Source of the DNA: an uncultured Flavobacteriales bacterium
GTDB lineage: Bacteria; Bacteroidota; Bacteroidia; Flavobacteriales_F; PHOS-HE28
Reading direction: 5' to 3'
Length of the DNA stretch: 64,000 bases
NCBI GenBank assembly: GCA_937872175.1
Contig: CALMPI010000037.1
Span: forward strand, 62,001-126,000
Part shown: positions 57,912 to 64,000 of the stretch, in pieces
Position numbering within the stretch: position 1 is the first letter of the stretch
How the letters are laid out: every line of letters starts with the position of its first letter
Translations under genes and position numbers: made by a program
Notes under the pieces: generated by a model
What the model was told of the DNA's origin: nothing
The model's input: only the letters and a program-made list of their open reading frames with translations
Databases searched by the model: none

Positions 57912-58382
57912 TCAAAGGGTGCGCATGAACTCAAGGACCTGCCGGGCCTCCTCCATGCTGAGGTTCTGGTTGGGCATGCGCACCAGGCACTGCTCCAGTT
58001 GCCGCTGCGCCTCCGGGTCCTCGGCCAACATGGCGTCGGTGTTCACGATCATGTTCATGATCCACTCCGGCTTGCGCCGCGTGGTGACGCCCTTCCAACC
58101 CGGGCCCACCACCCGGTTCTCGCCCATGCTATGGCAGGCCTGACATTTGACATCGTAGGTGGTCTTGCCTTTCTCGGCCATGCCGGCGTCGATGTCGCCC
58201 AGCGTCACATCGGCTTCCGTCAGCAGCTTGGCCTTGGAGCCTTCCCCGCCTCCTGCGCTCTCCTTCTCGAGCGTGGGTGCCCCCGGCGGACCGGCGCTCG
58301 ATGCATCACTACCGCCGCCACAGGCGGCCATCAGGCTCAGGGCCATCATGGCGATGGCGATCCTCTTCGTGCTCGTGCTCAT
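57912..58382 (-). CDS. Nos-cluster lipoprotein cytochrome c
   Basis: 156 residues with a lipoprotein signal (IAIAMMALSLMAACGG), a disordered Gly/Ser/Pro linker (25-55) and a single-heme domain with KCQACHSMG near residue 80 and distal Met in MPNQNLS. It is the probable electron donor to NosZ and the first gene of the nos operon. ATG 58382 is preferred over an upstream TTG. Confidence 0.88.
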   Translation of the reverse strand: MSTSTKRIAIAMMALSLMAACGGGSDASSAGPPGAPTLEKESAGGGEGSKAKLLTEADVTLGDIDAGMAEKGKTTYDVKCQACHSMGENRVVGPGWKGVTTRRKPEWIMNMIVNTDAMLAEDPEAQRQLEQCLVRMPNQNLSMEEARQVLEFMRTL

Positions 58383-58401
58383 GTTCAAGGGTTCGTTGCG
58401 G

Positions 58402-58417
58402 GTTGACAAATCTCAAC
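58402..58417. promoter_or_regulatory. Second inverted repeat at the nos promoter
   Basis: GTTGACAAATCTCAAC, directly adjacent to the shared palindrome at 58418 and containing GATTTG on the minus strand. Confidence 0.4.
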
Positions 58418-58431
58418 GGACAAATCTATCC
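58418..58431. promoter_or_regulatory. Shared palindrome over the nos -7 box
   Basis: On the minus strand GGATAGATTTGTCC contains a perfect TAnnTTTG box (TAGATTTG) 36 nt before the cytochrome c ATG. It belongs to the same motif family as 44579 and 51990. Confidence 0.5.
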
Positions 58432-58491
58432 GCTATATGATATTCGTCACTCGGAACGCTGACCTCCATCGCTCCTTTCGCGGACCCGCCC

Positions 58492-59703
58492 ATGGACCAC
58501 ACCCGACACTGGTACCGCATCGCCCTGGCCGACCTGCTGGTGGCCGCCCTGATCGGCTGTGTGCTGCGCGCCATCTATCTGGTGGAGATCCCCTTCGTGC
58601 GCTTCAAGCCGCTGCTTCACGCCCACTCGCACGTGGCGCTCCTGGGCTGGGTCTTCATCGGCCTGATGGTCTTCCTGCTGGATGATGCTCCGGATGCGCG
58701 GACGTTGCGCAGGCGGCGTGTGCTCCTGTGGTGCGTGCAGGCCATGGTGCTCGGCATGCTGTTCAGCTTCCCGGTGCAGGGCTACGGACCGGTCTCCATC
58801 ACGGCCTCCGCGCTGCACATGATCATGAGCTACCTGATGGTCCGGGAGGCCTGGACGGCCACGCGCGGCTGGTCCGCGGCGGGGAGCCGAATGCTGGCGC
58901 GGCTCGCGCTGGCCGGCTTCGTGCTGTCCACCATCGGGGTCTGGGCCATCGCCCCCCTGCTCGCGGCCGGGCTGTTCGGCACGGAGGCCTATTACTGGAG
59001 CATCCAGTTCTTCCTGCACTTCCAGTTCAACGGGTGGGCCTGGTTCGCCGCGCTGGCGCTATGGTCGCGATGGGCCGAGCAGCAGGGATCGCCCACCCCG
59101 CTCGATCCGTTCACCGTGAGGCTGTGGGTGGTGTCCACCGTGCTGAGCTTCGCCCTGGCCATCGCTTGGAGCGAACGGCACTGGACCATCATCGCGGTCA
59201 ACTCCGCGGCCGTGCTGTTGCAACTGTGGGCCGGCTGGCGCACCGGCAGTGCCGTCCGCCGTGCCCAGGCGCTGCTGATGGACCGCGCTCCGCTGTGGGC
59301 CTGGCGTTGCGTCACCTACGCGCTCGTCGTCATGGGCATCAAGGTGTTGATGCAGGCCGTGGTGGCCTTCCCACCGGTGGCGATCATGGCCTTCACCATC
59401 CGCAACTACGTCATCGGCTTCATCCACCTCAACATGCTCGGGGCCATCACCCTGATGCTCTTTGCCATGGCGCTGCTGCGGGGCTGGTTCACCTCCACGG
59501 CCGTGCCGGTGCGCATCGGGCTGTCGCTCTTCACCTCGGGGCTCGTGCTCACCGAGGCGTTGCTCTTCCTGCAGGGCACGCTGTTCTGGGCGGGGCTTGG
59601 CATGCTGCCTGGATACCATGCGACACTGCTCGGCTTCAGCCTGCTGCTTCCGGCGGGCATCGCGGTGTTGTGGGCGCACCACCCCGCGCGCGCCCGCACC
59701 TGA
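58492..59703 (+). CDS. Heme-copper-like / NnrS-like multi-spanning membrane protein
   Basis: 403 residues with about 11 membrane helices. His residues cluster in membrane motifs: [13 protein letters not shown] (43-47), [11 protein letters not shown], and [15 protein letters not shown]. This is reminiscent of heme-binding subunit I-like or NnrS-type proteins encoded beside nor/nos clusters. The canonical CuB/FeB set is absent, so it is not a full terminal oxidase. It is divergent from the nos operon and shares its promoter region. A heme or NO-related role is inferred from context. Confidence 0.65.
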   Translation: MDHTRHWYRIALADLLVAALIGCVLRAIYLVEIPFVRFKPLLHAHSHVALLGWVFIGLMVFLLDDAPDARTLRRRRVLLWCVQAMVLGMLFSFPVQGYGPVSITASALHMIMSYLMVREAWTATRGWSAAGSRMLARLALAGFVLSTIGVWAIAPLLAAGLFGTEAYYWSIQFFLHFQFNGWAWFAALALWSRWAEQQGSPTPLDPFTVRLWVVSTVLSFALAIAWSERHWTIIAVNSAAVLLQLWAGWRTGSAVRRAQALLMDRAPLWAWRCVTYALVVMGIKVLMQAVVAFPPVAIMAFTIRNYVIGFIHLNMLGAITLMLFAMALLRGWFTSTAVPVRIGLSLFTSGLVLTEALLFLQGTLFWAGLGMLPGYHATLLGFSLLLPAGIAVLWAHHPARART

Positions 59704-59716
59704 ACGCGCACCGGCC

Positions 59717-59724
59717 TACTTTTG
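59717..59724 (+). promoter_or_regulatory. -7 box of the CCA/poly(A) polymerase gene (TACTTTTG)
   Basis: 14 nt before the ATG at 59739 and followed by CCGCCC. Confidence 0.5.
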
Positions 59725-59738
59725 CCGCCCTTCGCGTC

Positions 59739-61208
59739 ATGGCCCACGCCCATCCCTTCACCGTGGACCCCGCCCGCCTTGACGGGGTGGTGGACGACCC
59801 CCTGTTCACGGCGGTGGCGGCGGAAGCGGCGGCCAGGGGCGTCCCCGCCTTCGCCATCGGCGGCTACGTGCGCGACCGGCTCATCGGCAGGCCCTGCAAG
59901 GACATCGACTTCGTCGTGGAGGGTGATGGCATCGCCTTCGCGGAAGCGGTGGCGCATCGGATGAAGGCCGAGCCCGTGCATGTGTTCAAGAACTTCGGCA
60001 CGGCCATGTTCATGTGCGGCGAGCTCCAGGTGGAGTTCGTGGGCGCCAGGAAGGAGAGCTACAGCCGGAACAGCCGCAAACCGGAGGTGGCCCCGGGCGC
60101 GATCAAGGACGATCAGGAGCGGCGCGACTTCACCATCAACGCGCTCGCCATCTCCTTGAACGCCGGCAGCCTGGGGGCGCTCGTGGACCCCTTCGGCGGG
60201 CTGCTGCATCTGGACCAGGGGCTGATCCGCACCCCGCTCGACCCCGACATCACCTTCAGCGACGATCCACTGCGGATGCTGCGCGCGGTGCGCTTCGCCA
60301 ACCAGTTGGGCTTCACCATCGACCCCGGGACCTTCGCGGCGATCGGCCGCAACGCGCACCGGTTGGAGATCATCAGCGCGGAGCGCATCCACACGGAGCT
60401 CAACAAGATCCTGGGCTGCGACAGGCCCAGCATCGGCTTCAACCTGATGCGCGACAGCGGGCTCCTGCAGCAGTTCTTCCCGGAGTTCGTGGCCCTCAGT
60501 GGCGCCGAGGAGAAATACGGCATCGGCCACAAGGACAACTTCCACCACACCCTGCAGGTGCTGGACAACGTGTGCGCCGTGAGCGACGACCTGTGGCTGC
60601 GCTGGGGAGCGGTGCTGCACGACATCGCCAAACCCCTCACCAAGCGCTTCGTGCCCGGCCTGGGCTGGACCTTCCACGGTCACGAGGACAAGGGGGCCCG
60701 GATGGTGCCGAAGATCTTCCGCCGCCTGAAGCTGCCCCTGGACGACAAGATGAGGTTCGTGCAGAAGCTCGTGGCCCTGCACCTGCGCCCCATCGCCCTC
60801 ACCAAGGAGGAGGTGACGGACAGCGCGGTGCGCCGCCTGCTCTTCGACGCCGGTGACGACATCGACGCGCTCATGATCCTGTGCCGCGCCGACATCACCA
60901 GCAAGAACGAACGGAAGAAGGAGCGCTACCTGCGCAACTACGAGCTGGTGATGCGCAAGCTGGCCGATGTGGAGGAGAAGGACCGGGTGCGCAACTTCCA
61001 GCCACCGGTCACCGGCGAGGACATCATGCAGGCCTTCGGGATCCCGCCCTGCAAGCTCATCGGCGACATCAAGACCGTGATCAAGGACGCGATCCTTGAC
61101 GGCGTGATCGCCAACGACCGTGCACAGGCCTGGGCGTTGATGCTGGAGGAAGGGCGCAGGCTCGGGCTCAGCGCCACCGCCTCGTCGACCGGGCCTTCCG
61201 TGGATTAG
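59739..61208 (+). CDS. CCA tRNA nucleotidyltransferase / poly(A) polymerase family with HD domain
   Basis: 489 residues. The nucleotidyltransferase head is intact: [23 protein letters not shown] (GG..RD..L and DxD) and [13 protein letters not shown] tRNA-binding neck ([22 protein letters not shown]) is followed by a C-terminal HD domain ([11 protein letters not shown] ... [12 protein letters not shown]) with the phosphohydrolase His-Asp pair. Since at least two tRNA genes here lack encoded CCA, CCA addition is the likely main role. Confidence 0.92.
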   Translation: MAHAHPFTVDPARLDGVVDDPLFTAVAAEAAARGVPAFAIGGYVRDRLIGRPCKDIDFVVEGDGIAFAEAVAHRMKAEPVHVFKNFGTAMFMCGELQVEFVGARKESYSRNSRKPEVAPGAIKDDQERRDFTINALAISLNAGSLGALVDPFGGLLHLDQGLIRTPLDPDITFSDDPLRMLRAVRFANQLGFTIDPGTFAAIGRNAHRLEIISAERIHTELNKILGCDRPSIGFNLMRDSGLLQQFFPEFVALSGAEEKYGIGHKDNFHHTLQVLDNVCAVSDDLWLRWGAVLHDIAKPLTKRFVPGLGWTFHGHEDKGARMVPKIFRRLKLPLDDKMRFVQKLVALHLRPIALTKEEVTDSAVRRLLFDAGDDIDALMILCRADITSKNERKKERYLRNYELVMRKLADVEEKDRVRNFQPPVTGEDIMQAFGIPPCKLIGDIKTVIKDAILDGVIANDRAQAWALMLEEGRRLGLSATASSTGPSVD

Positions 61209-62854
61209 GGTAGCTGCTCGTTGCGCACCGCCGTGGGCACCGCACCGCCGATGGACCAGAGAAGCCGGTCGCGGTCGTTGCCCGCTCCGGCGTAGCGCAC
61301 GCGTCCGTCGAGCGTGGCATCCTCCGGCCAGTACCCTGTGACGGTCGCTGTGGGCACCGCGCCTCCGACGCGCAGCAGCATCGCATCACGATCGTTCTGT
61401 GCGCCGGTATACCGCAATTGCGCATCGCGTACAGCGTTCCCGCACCACAACAGGGCCTTCCCGTCGCGAATACGCCGCGCGTCCGCTCCGAACACGGCAA
61501 GGCCCGGGTCCGTGAGGTCCACCGCCACGGGCTCCCTGGTGAGGGCGATACCGGTGGCCGTGCAGGCGCCGAGGTGGTTGCGATGGCGCACGGCGATGCG
61601 GTGGCTGCCCGGTGCGGCGGCGAACGCGGGTGTTCCACCGTCCGGCGCCACGATGTCGCCATCCCGTTGCACCAGACCATTGGCCGTGGCCAGCACCGTG
61701 CTCCCCGTGGCCGCGTCGCGCAGCTCCATGAAGACCCAGTCCACCACCGCATCGGGGCCGACCACGGCGAGCAAGGCCGGGTCGAGGGACTGCCCTGCAC
61801 CACCGCCCACATGCACGAAACCTGCGGCCGAGTTCGGTTCCACTGCTGGGATCAGGCCCTGCGCGCGGAGGGCATCGTCCATCAGGTCGGTCACCTCGTC
61901 GTACGGTCCATCGAGCAGCGCACGCACCTGGGCCCGCACCGCGATCGGGGGGCAGTCCGTGAAGACGCTCTGTGCGGTGATCCGAGGCGACAGCGTGAGC
62001 GAGTCGGCGAAGGCGTCACCGGCCGCGGGATCATCCATCAGGTAGCGCTTCAACCAGAGCAGGGCCAGGTCCTGGGCGGCGTCCTGCTGCTGGGCACGCG
62101 TCAGGCTGCCCGGACCGCCACATGTGGTCTCGCCGAAGCTGCAGTTGAAGTTGCTGTTGGCGAAGAAGCAATGTCCACCGCCGGTGATGCTCACGTACGC
62201 CTTGCAGGCCGAGGCGCTCGCCGTGTACATGGGCAGCTGGTTCGAGGAGGGCGGGGTCACGCAGTCCTCGCTGCCGGCGAATACCAAGGTGGGCACGGTG
62301 ACCGCACCCGCGGCGGCGATGGCCGAGGGATTGGTCTCCGCCGGAGCGAAGTTCACCACCGTGGTCACCAGGCTGGAACCGGAGGCCCCCAGGAACGACG
62401 CCCCGCCACCCATGCTGTGGCCGAGCAGGGCCGAGGTCGGGAACACCCGGCCGAAGAAGGGTGAACCGGGATCGTCATCGAGCTGTTGCATCGCACCGAT
62501 CACGAAGGCCAGGTCGAGCCCGAAGTTGCCATGGCTCGGCAGGAACCCTCCTTCGGTGGTGGGCAGCACCAGGATGAAGCCCTCCGGCACGAAGGCATCA
62601 CGGAAGTTGGCATAGGCGCCCACGGTCATCACGAAGCCGTGGCCGAAGGCCAGCACCGGGAAGCGACCCGCGGCAACAGGAGCGTTGGCCCCTGCCGCAG
62701 TGGCCGGATAGTACACATCGCACGGGATCTGGCGTCCCCCGCGTGCGGGATCGGTGAAGGTGAGGGAGCGCGAGCCGATGGCGAAGGGCTGGGCGGCAAG
62801 CAGTGCCGGCAGCAGCAGCGCGAGGGTCGGGAGCAGGCGAAGAAGGTGGTGCAT
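61205..62854 (-). CDS. Secreted alpha/beta hydrolase (polyesterase-like) with shared C-terminal module
   Basis: 549 residues with a signal peptide ([18 protein letters not shown]). The hydrolase domain (about 25-270) has the oxyanion region [12 protein letters not shown], nucleophile elbow GHSMGG (Ser about 144), acid region [11 protein letters not shown] (about 196) and catalytic His in TGGGHCFF (about 227), an order seen in dienelactone-hydrolase and cutinase/polyesterase-like enzymes. The C-terminal 200 residues ([18 protein letters not shown], two YxGxxNDRD loops, [11 protein letters not shown]) match the tail of the beta-helix protein at 15660-18848. Its stop overlaps the preceding convergent gene by 4 nt. 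Confidence 0.8.
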   Translation of the reverse strand: MHHLLRLLPTLALLLPALLAAQPFAIGSRSLTFTDPARGGRQIPCDVYYPATAAGANAPVAAGRFPVLAFGHGFVMTVGAYANFRDAFVPEGFILVLPTTEGGFLPSHGNFGLDLAFVIGAMQQLDDDPGSPFFGRVFPTSALLGHSMGGGASFLGASGSSLVTTVVNFAPAETNPSAIAAAGAVTVPTLVFAGSEDCVTPPSSNQLPMYTASASACKAYVSITGGGHCFFANSNFNCSFGETTCGGPGSLTRAQQQDAAQDLALLWLKRYLMDDPAAGDAFADSLTLSPRITAQSVFTDCPPIAVRAQVRALLDGPYDEVTDLMDDALRAQGLIPAVEPNSAAGFVHVGGGAGQSLDPALLAVVGPDAVVDWVFMELRDAATGSTVLATANGLVQRDGDIVAPDGGTPAFAAAPGSHRIAVRHRNHLGACTATGIALTREPVAVDLTDPGLAVFGADARRIRDGKALLWCGNAVRDAQLRYTGAQNDRDAMLLRVGGAVPTATVTGYWPEDATLDGRVRYAGAGNDRDRLLWSIGGAVPTAVRNEQLP

Positions 62855-62918
62855 GGGGCGGATGGAACGGCAACTTACGGCGAACAGCGGCGGCCGGTCC
62901 ACGGTTCGCGCAATGCGG

Positions 62919-62926
62919 TAGCTTCG
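62919..62926 (+). promoter_or_regulatory. -7 box (TAGCTTCG)
   Basis: 16 nt before the ATG at 62943. Confidence 0.35.
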
Positions 62927-62942
62927 TGCCTTCATTCCCGCC

Positions 62943-63533
62943 ATGCGCATCTACCGTTTCCGCGTGCTGCTCGACGATGCCAGCGAAGCCTTTCGCGACA
63001 TCGAGATCGGCAGTGAGCAGGACTTCCGGCAGCTCCATGAGGCCATCAAGCAGGCCTTCGGCTTCACCGGAAGTGAGATGGCGTGCTTCTATGTGAGCGA
63101 TGAGGAATGGAACAAAGGGGCCGAGATCCCGCTGGCGGACCTGGGCTTCGCCGAGGAAGGAACACCGCCGCCGGCCCTGATGGACCAGGTGACCATCAGC
63201 GACCACATGCGCAGCACCCGCCAGCGCTTCCTCTACGTGTACGACTTCCTGCACATGTGGGTCTTCATGGTGGAGCTGATCGGCGCCCATGCCCCGGAGA
63301 AGGGCGCTGAGTACCCGCGCATGGTGCTGAGCTTCGGCACGCCGCCGGCGGAGAACAGCCGCATGGACGCAGCGCTGCTCCCCCCCGAGGAGGACGACAG
63401 CTACGCAGAGGACACCACTGAGGTGTACGATCCGGACGAGGACATGGGCTTCGAGGACGATGAGGACCTGGGCCCTGGCGGCGAGGACGATGGGCTGAGC
63501 GGACACGAGCCGCTGCCCGACGAATACCACTGA
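62943..63533 (+). CDS. Plasmid pRiA4b ORF-3-like protein
   Basis: 196 residues. The first 130 residues (IYRFRVLLDDASEAFRDIEI ... FRQLHEAIKQAFGFTGSEMACFYVSDEEWNKG ... FLYVYDFLHMWVFMVELIG) match the pRiA4b ORF-3-like fold (YDFxxxW motif). The C-terminal 55 residues are an acidic Asp/Glu-rich tail. In Bacteroidota this gene often precedes miaA, as here (1-nt TGATG overlap). The function is unknown; database names mentioning IS1096 or TnpR do not mean it is a transposon. Confidence 0.82.
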   Translation: MRIYRFRVLLDDASEAFRDIEIGSEQDFRQLHEAIKQAFGFTGSEMACFYVSDEEWNKGAEIPLADLGFAEEGTPPPALMDQVTISDHMRSTRQRFLYVYDFLHMWVFMVELIGAHAPEKGAEYPRMVLSFGTPPAENSRMDAALLPPEEDDSYAEDTTEVYDPDEDMGFEDDEDLGPGGEDDGLSGHEPLPDEYH

Positions 63534-64000
63534 TGGTCCGGCGAACGCTCGTCGTGGTGGGCGGGCCCACGGCCTCGGGCAAGACGGCGCTGGCCGCCCG
63601 GCTCGCCGCGCACCTGCGCACTGAGGTGATCAGCGCGGACGCCCGGCAGTTCTACCGGCCGATGCGCATCGGCACGGCGCGGCCCACCGAAGCAGAACTG
63701 CGGGGCGTGCCGCACCACTTCCTGGGGCACCTTGAGCTGGAGACCACCTGGAGCGCCGGCCACTTCGCGAGGGCCGCGGAGCCCGTGCTGCAGCGCATCA
63801 TGGAGGAACATGGCCGCGCGGTGATCGTGGGCGGCAGCGGCCTTTACATCGACGCGGTGGTCACAGGGCTCGATCCGCTTCCCGAGGCCGACGAAGCGCT
63901 GCGGAGCCGGTTGCGCGAACGGCTGCAGCAGGAAGGGTTGGCGGTGCTGGTGACGCATCTCGGGCGGCTCGACCCGGTCACGGCGGCGCGCATCGACACG
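63533..64000 (+). CDS. miaA: tRNA dimethylallyltransferase MiaA (5' part, cut by the window end)
   Basis: The first 156 codons are visible. The P-loop GGPTASGKTALAARL, the substrate motif EVISADARQFYRPMRIGTARPT and the later IVGGSGLYIDAVVTGLDPLP are diagnostic of MiaA, which adds the isopentenyl group to A37 of tRNAs reading codons that begin with U. The gene is translationally coupled to the preceding one and runs past position 64000. Confidence 0.95.
   Translation, partial: MVRRTLVVVGGPTASGKTALAARLAAHLRTEVISADARQFYRPMRIGTARPTEAELRGVPHHFLGHLELETTWSAGHFARAAEPVLQRIMEEHGRAVIVGGSGLYIDAVVTGLDPLPEADEALRSRLRERLQQEGLAVLVTHLGRLDPVTAARIDT

Noticed and set aside
62943-63533. A transposon gene (IS1096 TnpR-type name)
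   Set aside because: The pRiA4b ORF-3-like family is chromosomal next to miaA; no inverted repeats or transposase are nearby.

Overview
The window is GC-rich (by eye in the mid 60s percent), gene-dense DNA from a member of the Bacteroidota, most likely an uncultured Flavobacteriales-type lineage. The evidence is type IX secretion (T9SS) C-terminal sorting domains on several secreted proteins, a complete Bat aerotolerance operon, a CHU_C/gliding-motility type C-terminus, near absence of Shine-Dalgarno sequences, and a recurring Bacteroidota -7 promoter box (TAnnTTTG, here often TACCTTTG or TACCTTCG). That box lies just upstream of tRNA genes and very often only 4-6 nt before start codons.

Layout. 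1-7263: an outer-membrane barrel, a YjdF-like membrane protein, a thioesterase-like protein, a MazG-like pyrophosphohydrolase and two T9SS cargo proteins, then about 1.3 kb of non-coding, repeat-rich DNA. 7264-15652: moxR, DUF58 and batA-E with one extra membrane protein, genes overlapping by 1-17 nt or closely spaced. 15660-20018: a large beta-helix surface protein, then three tRNA genes (Arg-TCT, Pro-TGG, Ser-GCT) set among unusual palindromic repeats that copy tRNA 3' ends. 20019-41982: mostly housekeeping and envelope genes (thiolase, NlpC/P60, a 1,442-residue T9SS type B protein, FtsK, sulfatase, OmpA lipoprotein, nucleoside-recognition carrier, SET protein, LolA, HTTM protein, OsmC, CDGSH protein, arylamine N-acetyltransferase, DedA, AroE).

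41983-59703 is a nitrogen-oxide respiration and defence region. It holds an Rrf2/NsrR-like regulator with two NsrR-like palindromes upstream, norCB, a multicopper oxidase with a T9SS-like tail overlapping a RIC/ScdA iron-sulfur repair gene, then tryptophanase and a B12-dependent ribonucleotide reductase, then a clade II nos operon (cytochrome c - nosZ - membrane protein - nosL - nosD - nosF - nosY) followed by a fasciclin lipoprotein. A heme-copper-like membrane protein is divergent from the nos operon. No nitrite reductase is visible, so the window encodes NO to N2O to N2 plus NO-damage repair. The NorB-like protein lacks residues normally essential for NO reductases (Asn at a FeB-ligand His, Val at a catalytic Glu, Met at a low-spin heme His), so its activity is an open question. 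Three promoters in this region share a 14-bp palindrome (near GGACAANTTTGTCC); at the two nos-region promoters it covers the -7 box.

59739-64000: a CCA-adding/poly(A) polymerase family enzyme, a secreted alpha/beta hydrolase sharing a roughly 200-residue C-terminal module with the beta-helix protein, a pRiA4b ORF-3-like protein, and the start of miaA, which runs off the end.
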